Shown here: positions 17,854-25,818 of the stretch, in pieces
Position numbering within the stretch: position 1 is the stretch's first letter
Layout: every line of letters starts with the position of its first letter
DNA from: Armatimonadaceae bacterium
Lineage (GTDB): Bacteria > Armatimonadota > Armatimonadia > Armatimonadales > Armatimonadaceae
Direction of reading: 5' to 3'
Length of the DNA stretch: 28,996 nucleotides
Assembly: GCA_030446525.1 (NCBI GenBank)
Contig: JAUJNC010000067.1
Span: 1-28,996 of the forward strand
Position numbers and translations under genes: made by a program
The notes under the pieces: model-generated
What the model was told of the DNA's origin: nothing
The model's input: only the letters and a program-made list of their open reading frames with translations
The model's database searches: none

Positions 17854-19908
17854 TCACGTCGGCATGATCGGATAGCCGACGCCGGTCAGATAGCCCAGGA
17901 TGATCCAGACGACGGCGTTGAGCACGTCGCCGACGATCAGGCCGAGGAAGAAGGGCAGCGCGGCGGTGTAGCCCTTCATCCCCCCGTAGCGCTGGATCAG
18001 CGATTTGAACACCCAGCCCACGAAGATCGAGGTCCACAGCATCTGCAGCGCGTGCACGGAGGAGCCCAGGAAGCCGATGGGGTGCAGGCCGAAGTTGTAC
18101 TGGGCGCGCAGGATCAGGAGCCCCAGGACGCCGACGAAGCCGCCCAGGACGTGGAGCCAGTTGGTCCAGGAGCCGGCATAGGCGGCCGAGGACGCGCCGC
18201 CGAAGAAGTTGAGCGGCCGCTGCGGGGCCGAGCGGAAGGTCCAGACGTTGGGGAGCGCGTTGCCGCCGCCGTGGTAGTAGGGGACGTACAGGAACGCGAC
18301 GGCGGAGATCACCATCCCCAGGCCGACCGCCAGGGCCATCGCCCGGAACAGCGGCCGCACCGGAAACTGCGCCGCGTCGCTGGTCTTGGAACCGTTCAGG
18401 ACCGACGGGATGAGCATCTCCCGCGTGTCGTAGAAGAACATGTTCTCGAACCGGTTCGCCATGAACAGCGGGGCGATCTTCAATCCGCCCGTGCCCAGCG
18501 TCGGCGCCAGGATGTCGATCGAGCCGTACGGCGTCTGCATGAACAGCATCCCCGCCTGGCAGACGACCCACGAGATGACCACCAGGGCCAGGGTCATCAT
18601 GAGCAGCGACAGGGCGATGAAGGCGAAGGACACCCCGGCCAGGTACAGCCAGAGCCCGATCCCGCCGTAGGAGAGAAACAGGCCGAGCACCGTGGCGCGG
18701 TACGAGAGCATCTCGCCCGAGTCGTCGATCTGGCGGGCGCGCCGCCCCCCCATCGCCTTTTCCCACACGTCGCGCAGGTGGGCGCGCGCCGTCCACGCCG
18801 TCCACAGGACCAGGCCGACGGCCCCGCCGAACGCCTGCAGCGAGTGGAACTGTCGCTGTCCGTAGCCGCCCAGGATCCCCGGCATGTCCCAGTTGTACTG
18901 CGTGCCGAGCAGCAGCTCGAACTTGTAGAACAGGTAGAAGAACCACAGGGAAAAGCAGACCTCGGTCGAGAGCAGGTAGGTCAGCCCGATCACGAGCGGG
19001 TAGAAGATGAGGTTGAGCGGCCCGAGCTGGTTCCACGGGCGGACCGTGAGGAACTCCATCAGGTTCCACTGCGTGCGGATGTCCGGCACGCTCGGGTACA
19101 GCAGGTGCAGCCCCCGGACGGTGTGCAGCGCCGTCGTCAGGGCGACCGCGATCCAGAGCAGCGGGTTGCGCAGCAGGTCGTTGACCAGGCGGCCCTTGGC
19201 CGGCTCCTCGGCGAGCAGAACGGGCAGCGTCACCAGGGGGAAGGCGAACTTCTCGTTCTCGACCCACTGCTTGCGCAGCAGGTTCGCCACGCAGAAGGAG
19301 GCGACCACGAAGAGCACGGCCAGGATCCCCCAGAAGAAAAGCGGCCCCGCCCACGCCTCCCACGGGATGCGCTCCTGCCCGCGCGGGTAGCCGATAAAGA
19401 ACGCGTCGGCGGCCGCCTTGTCCCGGATCTTGAGCCAGTCCGGCGTCGCCCCCCACACCTTATACTCCCAGTTGTTGGTCTCGTTGGAGAAGTAGTGGGG
19501 CCCGACGATCATCGGGATGAAGTAGCGCATCATCCCCGACGAGGGCAGCCCCGACGCGACCAGGATGAGGACCCAGATGGTCAGCAGCTCGCCGCGCCCG
19601 AAGGCGGCCTCGGGACGCACCCTGCGCAGGACGACGTTCACGACCCCGGCAAGAAACAGCAGGACGAAGATCGAGCCGATGGGGAACTGGTTGCCCGCGA
19701 TGTAGGTGGCACCGACCTTGAAATCGTTGTAGGGCGTGACCGCACAGAAAAAGGCGGCGCACAGGAGGCCGATCAGGACGGCGCGCGGGGTGACGGCACG
19801 CGTCGTGGGCGCGGCGGCGCGCACCTCCGCTTCGTCGCGCACGCGGGGGGCGGTGCGCGGCGGCGCGGCGACACCCTCCATGGCGCGGTGTATACGAGGC
19901 TTAGACAA
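17854..19908 (-). CDS. DUF6785-type polytopic membrane protein
   Basis: A 684-residue integral membrane protein with a charged, disordered N-terminus of about 40 residues. Many hydrophobic segments follow, including AVLIGLLCAAFFCAV, GSIFVLLFLAGVVNVVL, LTIWVLILVASGLP and FFWGILAVLFVVASFCVANL, and later ALSLLMMTLALVVISWVVCQ. Between them are conserved soluble stretches such as GGGNALPNVWTF. I recognise it as the large uncharacterised DUF6785/DUF6784 class common in Armatimonadota, Planctomycetota and Lentisphaerota. The shape suggests a transporter, but no substrate is known. It begins five bases after the recO stop and ends the leftward operon. The frame is intact. Confidence 0.75.
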   Translation of the reverse strand: MSKPRIHRAMEGVAAPPRTAPRVRDEAEVRAAAPTTRAVTPRAVLIGLLCAAFFCAVTPYNDFKVGATYIAGNQFPIGSIFVLLFLAGVVNVVLRRVRPEAAFGRGELLTIWVLILVASGLPSSGMMRYFIPMIVGPHYFSNETNNWEYKVWGATPDWLKIRDKAAADAFFIGYPRGQERIPWEAWAGPLFFWGILAVLFVVASFCVANLLRKQWVENEKFAFPLVTLPVLLAEEPAKGRLVNDLLRNPLLWIAVALTTALHTVRGLHLLYPSVPDIRTQWNLMEFLTVRPWNQLGPLNLIFYPLVIGLTYLLSTEVCFSLWFFYLFYKFELLLGTQYNWDMPGILGGYGQRQFHSLQAFGGAVGLVLWTAWTARAHLRDVWEKAMGGRRARQIDDSGEMLSYRATVLGLFLSYGGIGLWLYLAGVSFAFIALSLLMMTLALVVISWVVCQAGMLFMQTPYGSIDILAPTLGTGGLKIAPLFMANRFENMFFYDTREMLIPSVLNGSKTSDAAQFPVRPLFRAMALAVGLGMVISAVAFLYVPYYHGGGNALPNVWTFRSAPQRPLNFFGGASSAAYAGSWTNWLHVLGGFVGVLGLLILRAQYNFGLHPIGFLGSSVHALQMLWTSIFVGWVFKSLIQRYGGMKGYTAALPFFLGLIVGDVLNAVVWIILGYLTGVGYPIMPT

Positions 19909-19913
19909 CGGAG

Positions 19914-20711
19914 TCAGACTTCCTTTGTGCGGATTTGTTCTTCGGGGGCGATGGACATCGCCCCCAGACGGAAGGCGTCGAGAAACTCGGTGCTCTTCAC
20001 GGCGCGCTCCAAACGGTAGCGCAGGTGTGCGCGCAGGATCCGGGCTATCTCCTCGCGCTCGACGGGCGACAGTTCGACCTGCGCCAGCGCGCGGGCATCC
20101 TCCTCGCCAAGGAGGCGGCCCATCATTTGCGCCGATTGGGGCGCGAGCGGCAGGGCGTCATCGGTGGCGTCGGCGCAGGCGCCGCAGAGCAGGCCGCCCA
20201 GCGACGGCGAGTAGGCCAGGTTCGCATCGTCCAGGTCGCGCCCGCAGCGCGTGCACGCGTCCAGGCGCGGTTCGTAGCCGACCTGCGCCAGGAGCTGGAG
20301 CTCGAAGGCGTGGAGGGCGGCGTCCGGGTCGACGGCGCGCTGGAGCACGTAGAGCGTGGAGAGCAGCAGGTCGAACGACTGGGGCGCCGGATCGCGCTCG
20401 ACCGTCAGCTTATCCAGCAGCTCGCAGGCGTACGTCGCCCGCAGGATCAGGCCGAAGTCGCCGCGCAGAATCGGGAACGACTCGCGGACCTCGCACTGCG
20501 TCAGAACGTCCAGGTTCATCCCCTCGGCGAGCAGGGCGCGCAGGAGCATCAGCGGCTCCGCCGCCCCGGCCCGGCGCGACGTCGTTTTGCGCGCCCCCGT
20601 GGCGACGGCGCTCAGCTTGCCGTACTCGCGCGAGAACAGGGTGAGGATCTTGTCCGTCTCGCCGAGCGGGATGCGCCGCAGAACGAGCGCGTTTGTTTTG
20701 TAGACGGGCAA
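19914..20711 (-). CDS. recO: DNA repair protein RecO
   Basis: A 265-residue protein of the RecFOR pathway that loads RecA onto SSB-coated single-stranded DNA and anneals strands. The start is TTG at 20709-20711 (PVYKTNALVLRR). The N-terminal OB-fold has LGETDKILTLFSREYGKLSA. An alpha-helical middle follows, and a zinc site with Cys153, Cys156, Cys176 and Cys179 (DACTRCG and GLLCGACA) is complete. Length is typical. It starts one base after the deoC stop and is followed five bases later by DUF6785, so it is probably co-transcribed with trpA and deoC. The frame is intact. Confidence 0.93.
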   Translation of the reverse strand: MPVYKTNALVLRRIPLGETDKILTLFSREYGKLSAVATGARKTTSRRAGAAEPLMLLRALLAEGMNLDVLTQCEVRESFPILRGDFGLILRATYACELLDKLTVERDPAPQSFDLLLSTLYVLQRAVDPDAALHAFELQLLAQVGYEPRLDACTRCGRDLDDANLAYSPSLGGLLCGACADATDDALPLAPQSAQMMGRLLGEEDARALAQVELSPVEREEIARILRAHLRYRLERAVKSTEFLDAFRLGAMSIAPEEQIRTKEV

Positions 20712-20712
20712 C

Positions 20713-20765
20713 CTACCCCCCGGGTACCCTCTGGGTGCCCCCTCCCGGAGCGGGAAGGGGGAGAT
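20713..20765. repeat. GC-rich palindromic element forming the 3' end of deoC
   Basis: The + strand holds CCCCCTCCCGGAGCGGGAAG and an adjacent CCCGGGTACCC palindrome. The leftward reading contributes the last 17 or so residues of DeoC (rich in Pro and Gly) before its TAG at 20713-20715. It resembles the palindrome inside trpC (26,880-26,926), sharing GGGTACCCGGGG in one orientation. Confidence 0.55.
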
Positions 20766-21441
20766 GACGGGCGTCGCCGAAGGCGTCCACGAGGGTGACG
20801 CCCGCGGAGGTGCCGATGCGGCTGGCCCCGGCTTCGATCAGGGCCAGCGCGTCCTCGACCGTGCGGATGCCGCCCGCGGCCTTGACCCCCACCTCCGGCC
20901 CGACCGTGGCGCGCAGCAGCCGCACGTCCTCGACGGTCGCTCCGCTCGCACGGGACGTTCCTGCGGAAGCGAAGCCGGTGGAGGTCTTGACAAACGCCGC
21001 CCCGGCCTCGACACACAGCCGCGCCGCGCGCCGCTTCTCCTCGTCCGTGAGCAGGGCGCACTCCAGGATGACCTTGACGGCGGCCCCCGCCATCTCCGCC
21101 GCCTCCACAGCCTCCAGGTCGTCCATCACCAGCAGGTCCGAGCGGACTTGAGCGCCGAGATGTTGATGACGGTGTCGATCTCGGTCGCCCCGTCGGCCAC
21201 GGCGGTCGCGGTCTCGGCGGCTTTGGCCTGCGCGGGCGCGTTGCCGTGCGGGAAGCCGACCACGGTGCAGACGGCGACGCCCCTTCCAGGATCTCGGCGG
21301 CGTCGACCAGGGCGGCAGGATGCAGGCGGCGGCGAACCCGTGCGCCTTCGCCTCCTCGCAAACGCGGCGGGCGTCGCGCCGGGTGCTGTCCGGCTTCAAA
21401 AGAGTGTGGTCCAGGTATTTGGCGAATTCGGCTTTTGTCAC
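20713..21441 (-). CDS. deoC: Deoxyribose-phosphate aldolase, with two compensating frameshifts
   Basis: DeoC cleaves 2-deoxyribose-5-phosphate to glyceraldehyde-3-phosphate and acetaldehyde in deoxynucleoside catabolism. The GTG start at 21439-21441 overlaps the trpA stop. [13 protein letters not shown] opens the barrel. FVKTSTGFA holds the Schiff-base Lys, and [20 protein letters not shown] the second Lys. [10 protein letters not shown] closes the phosphate site. Between about 21,300 and 21,150 the coding signal runs in another frame (ATEIDTVIN is readable there, with the catalytic Asp), so two indels cancel each other. The C-terminal tail after VDAFGDA is encoded by a GC-rich palindromic element rather than family sequence. 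Confidence 0.85.
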   Translation of the reverse strand: MTKAEFAKYLDHTLLKPDSTRRDARRVCEEAKAHGFAAACILPPWSTPPRSWKGRRRLHRGRLPARQRARAGQSRRDRDRRGRRGDRDRHRHQHLGAQVRSDLLVMDDLEAVEAAEMAGAAVKVILECALLTDEEKRRAARLCVEAGAAFVKTSTGFASAGTSRASGATVEDVRLLRATVGPEVGVKAAGGIRTVEDALALIEAGASRIGTSAGVTLVDAFGDARHLPLPAPGGGTQRVPGG

Positions 21442-22247
21442 TGCCTCTCCTCTTCAGGGCGCGTCGCCGCCTTTAGCGTGGCGACGAAATCGCGCGCCGT
21501 GTCGTGCAGGCGGGGGTTGTCACGCTCGCGGTGCAGCAGGCTCACCGGGGCGCTGCCCACGACGGCGCCGTCCGCGTACCGGCAGACCGCGCGGACGTGC
21601 TCCGGAGGCGCGGATGCCGAAGCCGACGCACACCGGGCTGTCCGTGCGGGCGCGTATCTGCTCGATCAAGGCAGGTCTTCGGGCACCTCGGAACGCGCGC
21701 CCGTCACCCCGGTCCGCGACACGCATTACACGGAACCCCGAGGCCATTTTACCCACCAGCGCCATGCGTGCCGCGGTCGAGGTGGGCGCCAGCAGAAAGA
21801 TCGTGTCCAGCCCGCCCGCGTCGCAGGTGCGCTTCCACTGCCCCCGCTTCCTCCGGCGTCAGATCGGTCATGATCGTTCCGTTTACGCCCGCCCCCGCGG
21901 CATCGCGGACGAAGCGCTCGGCGCCGTATTGCAGGACGGGGTTCACGCGCCCATCAGCACGATCAGCACGTCGAGCGGGCGCGCACCTGCCGCACCACGT
22001 CCAGAATCTTTGGCGGCGTTATGCCCGCATCCAGCGCGCGCTGGTACGACGCCTGGATGGTCGGCCCGTCAGCCAGCGGGTCCGAGAACGGGATGCCCAG
22101 CTCCACGATGTCCGCCCCGGCCTCCGCCAGCGTCACCACCACGCCGGCGGTGTTTTCGGGCAGGGGATCTCCCGCCGTGACGAAGGCGACAAGGGCCTTT
22201 TCCCGCCGCGCCCGCAGGTCGGCGAATCTATCTGCTATGCGACTCAG
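21438..22247 (-). CDS. trpA: Tryptophan synthase alpha subunit, frameshifted
   Basis: TrpA splits indole-3-glycerol phosphate and passes indole to TrpB. Conserved pieces are RIADRFADLRARREKALVAF, then ADIVELGIPFSDPLADGPT (catalytic Glu and Asp), VLQYGAERFVRDAAGAGVNG, and TIMTDLTPEEA. IFLLAPTST and VCVGFGI follow. The end is RDFVATLKAAT, with its TGA overlapping the deoC GTG. At least four indels break the frame between 21,980 and 21,590. No ATG opens the frame. AGGAG stands before a CTG at 22245-22247, so either CTG is used or the start is a sequence error. The span equals about 269 codons, normal for TrpA. Confidence 0.85.
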
Positions 22248-22262
22248 GGTTTGCTTCTCCTG

Positions 22263-22742
22263 CTATGCGCGCGGTAAAACGTCGCGCAGCCATCCCGGCA
22301 TCTCGTCGTCCGGGGCGTCGTTGCCGGCGTCCTCGCCTTCCAGGGCGGGCCGAAGGTCGCTGCCGGCGTGGCGCGCGGGCTGCTCGCGCACGTAAGCGGC
22401 TATCTCGTCCAGATCGCCGGGCGAGATGCTGGCCAGATACTGCCCTTCGTCGGCCCAGGCGAAATCGCGCGCGTTCAGGACGTCGCGCAGGAAACGGCTC
22501 GTCGCGCGGCGCAGCTCGTTGTTGATCTCGTCCAGCGAGCGCGTGGGCGCGGCGTCGAGGACGACATGCAGGTGGTCTTCGACGCCCCCTACCGCATGGA
22601 CAAGAACACCCAGCGTCTGCGCGTAGCGCGTGGTGTACGGGGCCAGCCGATCCAGCGCCTCCGGCGTCAGCCCCTCCCCGCCCTCCCGGACCGGCCAGCG
22701 CAGATGGAAGAGGAGCTTGATGCCCGGCGTGCGGATGATCAT
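22263..22742 (-). CDS. Y1 (IS200/REP-type) transposase-domain protein inside the trp operon
   Basis: A 159-residue protein that looks like a single-stranded-DNA tyrosine (HUH) transposase domain. His57 and His59 in EDHLHVVLD form the HUH metal site. TSRFLRD and [13 protein letters not shown] match the family. Tyr117 in [12 protein letters not shown] sits where the IS200-type nucleophile is expected (YI..Q..H). The basic N-terminus is short, and a non-family acidic tail follows residue 125. It begins with the ATGA overlap of the trpB stop and ends 15 bp before the apparent trpA start, so it is built into the operon. No IS200-like ends are evident around it. It is best seen as a domesticated or solo Y1 gene; the function is unknown. 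Confidence 0.7.
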   Translation of the reverse strand: MIIRTPGIKLLFHLRWPVREGGEGLTPEALDRLAPYTTRYAQTLGVLVHAVGGVEDHLHVVLDAAPTRSLDEINNELRRATSRFLRDVLNARDFAWADEGQYLASISPGDLDEIAAYVREQPARHAGSDLRPALEGEDAGNDAPDDEMPGWLRDVLPRA

Positions 22743-23947
22743 GAGGCGCCCAGCATCTCCAGGCGCCGCGCGACCGCGTCCACGTCCTTGTCGCCGCGCC
22801 CGGACAGGTTGACGATAACGACCTGGTCTTTGGTCATCTCGCGCGCCATCTTCTTCATGTGCGCGAAGGCGTGGGCGGGCTCCAGGGCGGGGATCAAGCC
22901 CTCGCAGCGCGCGACCCAGCCGAAGGCATCGAGCGCCTCAGCGTCGGTGATCGAGACGTACTCGGCCCGGCCCTGGTCCTTGAAGTACGAGTGTTCCGGG
23001 CCGACGCCGGGGTAGTCCAGCCCCGCCGAGATCGAATGCGCCTCGGCGATCTGCCCGTGCTCGTCCTGCAGAAGGTACTGCGCCGCGCCATGCAGAACGC
23101 CGGGCCGCCCCGCCGTGAGCGTCGCCGCATGCCGCTTGGTATCGACCCCGTCGCCCGCCGCCTCGACTCCGATCAGGCGCACGCCTTCGTCCTGCGCGAA
23201 CGGGTGGAAGATGCCCATCGCGTTCGAGCCGCCGCCGACGCAGGCGACGATGGCGTCCGGCAGCCGCCCCTCTTTTTCCAGAATCTGCGCCCGCGCCTCA
23301 CGCCCGATGACCGACTGGAAGTCGCGCACCAGGGTGGGGAAGGGGTGCGGCCCGACCACGGAGCCGATGATGTAGTGGGTGTCACGGACGTTGGTCACCC
23401 AGTCGCGCATCGCCTCGTTGGTCGCGTCCTTGAGCGTCCGCGTCCCCGACTCCACCGCGCGCACCTCGGCGCCCAAGAGCTTCATGCGGAACACGTTCAG
23501 CGCCTGCCGCTTGACGTCCTCGGCGCCCATGTACACGCAGCACTGGTACCCGAACCGGGCACAGACGGTGGCCGTGGCGACGCCGTGCTGCCCCGCCCCG
23601 GTCTCGGCGATGATGCGCGGCTTGCCCATGCGCTTGGCGAGCAGGATCTGCCCCACCGTGTTGTTGATTTTGTGCGCGCCGGTGTGGGCCAGATCCTCGC
23701 GCTTGATATAGATCTTCGGCCCGCCCAGCTCTGCCGTCATCTTCTCGGCAAAGTAAAGCGGCGTCGCCCGGCCCACGTACTCCCGGAGCAGGTAGTCCAG
23801 TTCGGCCTGGAACGCCGGGTCCTCGCGCGCGGCGAAGTACTTCTCGGTCAGCTCGTCGAGCGCCGGGATCAGCGTCTCGGGAACGAACCGCCCCCCGAAG
23901 GCCCCGAAGTGGCCCAGGTTATCGGCAACGGAATGCAGTGTCGGCAT
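22739..23947 (-). CDS. trpB: Tryptophan synthase beta subunit
   Basis: A 402-residue pyridoxal-phosphate enzyme that joins indole and serine to give tryptophan. [19 protein letters not shown] contains the PLP lysine, Lys93. [20 protein letters not shown] is the conserved loop. [10 protein letters not shown] binds the PLP phosphate. [17 protein letters not shown] and NLSGRGDKD are also diagnostic. The frame is intact and of normal length for TrpB1, which partners TrpA. ATG at 23945-23947 lies two bases after the kptA stop. The stop overlaps the next ORF by four bases. Confidence 0.97.
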   Translation of the reverse strand: MPTLHSVADNLGHFGAFGGRFVPETLIPALDELTEKYFAAREDPAFQAELDYLLREYVGRATPLYFAEKMTAELGGPKIYIKREDLAHTGAHKINNTVGQILLAKRMGKPRIIAETGAGQHGVATATVCARFGYQCCVYMGAEDVKRQALNVFRMKLLGAEVRAVESGTRTLKDATNEAMRDWVTNVRDTHYIIGSVVGPHPFPTLVRDFQSVIGREARAQILEKEGRLPDAIVACVGGGSNAMGIFHPFAQDEGVRLIGVEAAGDGVDTKRHAATLTAGRPGVLHGAAQYLLQDEHGQIAEAHSISAGLDYPGVGPEHSYFKDQGRAEYVSITDAEALDAFGWVARCEGLIPALEPAHAFAHMKKMAREMTKDQVVIVNLSGRGDKDVDAVARRLEMLGAS

Positions 23948-23949
23948 AG

Positions 23950-24504
23950 CTACTTGTCAAGCCTTTCCCGCAGATACTCCGGCGGCACTGCGTCCACCAG
24001 CCAGACGCCGTTTGCGGAACAATAGAAAGTATAACCCGCTTTACGCATCTTTGCCGCATCCACGGCAAAAATCACGGGGCGGCCGTGCCGCGCCCCCACC
24101 GCCCGCGCCGTTTGGATATCGGGCGACAGGTGGACGTGGTGCCGGGACATCTTTTTCAATCCTTCGCGGCGGATCGCTTCCGCCGCGCGATGGCCGGTCC
24201 CATGATACAGCCCGTCCGGCGGCGCTGCAGGCTCCAGTTGCAGATCTACCTCGACACTGTGCCCCTGGTTCGCCCGGATCCGCGTGCCCGTCTCGTCGAG
24301 CGAGAAGCGCTGCTTGTTGTTGTGCGCGACAACTTCGTTCAGCTCTTCCCGCGTGAGCCGCACGTCGCGCTTCGCGCACGCCGCCAGCAGATCGTCCACG
24401 CCGACCCAGCCGCCCGGCGCGAGCGCCAGGCCGAGCCGCTCCGGCTGATGCCGCAGGTGCTTGCTGAGGAACTTGCTGGTTTTAACGAGACGTTCTTCGG
24501 TCAC
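23950..24504 (-). CDS. kptA: RNA 2'-phosphotransferase (KptA/Tpt1 family)
   Basis: A 184-residue enzyme that transfers an internal RNA 2'-phosphate to NAD+, giving ADP-ribose 1'',2''-cyclic phosphate. The start is GTG at 24502-24504. [19 protein letters not shown] has the conserved Arg19. [13 protein letters not shown] has the NAD-contacting Arg and His82. [13 protein letters not shown] and [10 protein letters not shown] are the remaining family blocks. The frame is intact and of normal length. Bacteria generally lack the 2'-phosphate tRNA-splicing pathway, so the natural substrate is unclear. It lies between trpF and trpB with gaps of 22 and 2 bp and must be co-transcribed with them. Confidence 0.92.
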   Translation of the reverse strand: MTEERLVKTSKFLSKHLRHQPERLGLALAPGGWVGVDDLLAACAKRDVRLTREELNEVVAHNNKQRFSLDETGTRIRANQGHSVEVDLQLEPAAPPDGLYHGTGHRAAEAIRREGLKKMSRHHVHLSPDIQTARAVGARHGRPVIFAVDAAKMRKAGYTFYCSANGVWLVDAVPPEYLRERLDK

Positions 24505-24526
24505 AGGTCCTCACCCGGCCCGGGCA

Positions 24527-25179
24527 TCAGGGCTTCTCCAGCGCCAAATCTGCCTCGCGCACGCCGCGGAGGAAGCGCCGCAGCTTGTCATGGTCTTTGC
24601 GGCCCGGCTCGGCCTCGACGCCGGAGGAGACGTCCACGGCGTAGGGCCGCACCCGCGCAATCGCCTCGGCAACATTCTCCGGGGTCAGGCCGCCCGCCAG
24701 GATGATGGGCTTGCCGGCGGCGATGCGCTTGGCCTCGACGGCGAGATCCCAGTTGAACGTCTCGCCCGATCCGCCCAGTTTGTCCTTGTGGTACGTGTCC
24801 AGGAGGTAGGCGGCGATGTACTGGTGATACGGGTAGTCCTGGATCTCGGCAAGGCTCGCCTCATCCCGGACGCGGAACGCACGCACGTAACGCCCCACCG
24901 CGCGCCCGGGGCGGGTCGTCCGGCAGCGGCGTCTCCTCGTAGTGCTGCACGTAGGTGGCGTAGGGTCCCCGCGTCTTCCGGGCGCTGTACTACAAGGAAC
25001 GTCGATACGAACGGGTGCGTGACGTAGCCAAGCCGGGCGAAGGCGCGGTCGGGGACGTAGCGGGAGCTGCCCGGCACGCGGATGAAGCCGAGCGCGTCCG
25101 CGCCGTAGTCAACCGCCCGCGCGTCCTCCGTATTCGTGATGCCGCAGATCTTGGTACGTGTTCGGGTCACCATCCGCAT
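24527..25179 (-). CDS. trpF: Phosphoribosylanthranilate isomerase, frameshifted
   Basis: TrpF converts phosphoribosylanthranilate to the carboxyphenylaminodeoxyribulose phosphate used by TrpC. The N-terminal frame has RTKICGITNTEDARAVDYGA (catalytic Cys) and ADALGFIRVPGSSRYV. After two indels near 24,965-24,900 (YATYVQHYEETPLPDD is readable between them) the C-terminal frame has AYLLDTYHKDKLGGSGETFN (catalytic Asp), KPIILAGGLTPENV and AVDVSSGVEAEPGRKD. ATGs at 25179 and 25173 are both possible starts; the purine-rich GGTGGTGGAG just upstream favours 25179. Joined length is about 217 codons, normal for the family. It is the first gene of the leftward segment after the toxin-antitoxin insertion. 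Confidence 0.88.
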
Positions 25180-25213
25180 CCTGGCTCCACCACCTGTGCA
25201 TATTAATCACCAT
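25109..25213 (-). promoter_or_regulatory. Possible upstream ORF with tandem Trp codons overlapping the trpF start
   Basis: In the trpF leader, an ATG at 25211-25213 opens a frame reading MVINMHRWWSQDADG. The two TGG codons (25187-25192) end eight bases before the trpF ATG, and the frame runs into trpF out of phase until 25109. Tandem Trp codons in a leader are the signature of trp attenuation peptides. The same bases also form the GGTGGTGGAG ribosome-binding sequence of trpF, so the Trp codons may be incidental. No classical antiterminator/terminator pair is visible. Confidence 0.25.
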
Positions 25214-25276
25214 CGCCCCCGTCCCTGCTGAGATCGATGACGCGACAAATGCCACGGGAGATGACGTGGCAGTATC

Positions 25277-25282
25277 ATTATA
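25277..25282 (-). promoter_or_regulatory. Possible -10 element for trpF
   Basis: TATAAT on the - strand, about 98 bases before the trpF ATG. No good -35 box lies at the right distance. Just downstream, TGCCACG...CGTGGCA forms a 7 bp hairpin in the predicted leader. Confidence 0.35.
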
Positions 25283-25329
25283 ACGCATGGCGCCCCCAGG
25301 CCTTCCAGGCGGAAGCACTGTCACACCGC

Positions 25330-25358
25330 TTGACAAGAGATCCTCTTTAAGTTACAAT
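25330..25358 (+). promoter_or_regulatory. Sigma-70 promoter of the DUF433/DUF5615 module
   Basis: A near-consensus promoter: TTGACA at 25330-25335, a 17 bp spacer, and TACAAT at 25353-25358. It is directed at the antitoxin ATG at 25388. Confidence 0.8.
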
Positions 25359-25364
25359 GTAACT
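25350..25364. promoter_or_regulatory. Palindromic operator overlapping the -10 box
   Basis: AGTTACAATGTAACT is a perfect 7+1+7 inverted repeat that covers the -10 hexamer of the module promoter. A dimeric DNA-binding antitoxin bound here would block RNA polymerase, the usual autoregulation of toxin-antitoxin operons. The site is seen; the binding protein is inferred. Confidence 0.6.
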
Positions 25365-25387
25365 ATTGTTTCTTGTCGAGGTGGGCG

Positions 25388-25816
25388 ATGTCGCTGAGTC
25401 GTGAGCATGCGGTTCCAAGAAGCCAGATGGAGCGTCTGAGGCGTCTGGCGCGGCGCATGGGGCGCACCCCCAGCGAGATCAGCGCGATCCTGGTGGAGGA
25501 GGCGCTTCGCCAAGAGCGAGTTCGGCTACATCGAGTTCCCGTGATTCGCCCGTCGGGCGGCAGGCCTATATCCAGGGCACCCGCCTGGCCGTCTGGCAGG
25601 TGCTGCAGATCGCCCGCGACTATGACATGGACCCGCAACAGACTGCCCGTCATTTGCGGTGGCCCGTGCACAAGGTGCAGGCCGCGCTCCATTACGCGAC
25701 GGCTTTTCCCCGACGAAGTGGAGGCGGCTCTCCAGGACAACGCCGCTTATGACTTCGAGACGCTCCGGCGGATGCTGCCGCAGGCTGAGCGGTTCCTGGT
25801 CACCGAGGATGCCTGA
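25388..25816 (+). CDS. DUF433-family antitoxin, frameshifted
   Basis: About 142 codons joined over frames from the ATG at 25388. The N-terminal 40 residues (MERLRRLARRMGRTPSEISA) resemble a ribbon-helix-helix DNA-binding domain. In the shifted frame GRQAYIQGTRLAVWQVLQIA is the hallmark of DUF433, followed by TARHLRWPVHKVQAALHYA. The end returns to the first frame (AYDFETLRRMLPQAERFLV). Indels lie near 25,535 and 25,705. DUF433 proteins are antitoxins paired with DUF5615 PIN-like proteins, as here. The stop lies two bases before the toxin start. The gene reads against the flanking trp genes. Confidence 0.8.
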   Translation: MSLSREHAVPRSQMERLRRLARRMGRTPSEISAILVEEALRQERVRLHRVPVIRPSGGRPISRAPAWPSGRCCRSPATMTWTRNRLPVICGGPCTRCRPRSITRRLFPDEVEAALQDNAAYDFETLRRMLPQAERFLVTEDA

Positions 25817-25818
25817 CG

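Noticed and set aside
18052..20019. Long + strand open frame of 655 codons
   Set aside because: It is antisense to the intact DUF6785 gene and its product is an Arg/Gln/Glu/Pro-rich low-complexity chain typical of the complement of GC-rich coding DNA.
22859..24025. + strand open frame of 388 codons
   Set aside because: It lies opposite trpB, which has every catalytic motif and an intact frame; the antisense product shows no family features.
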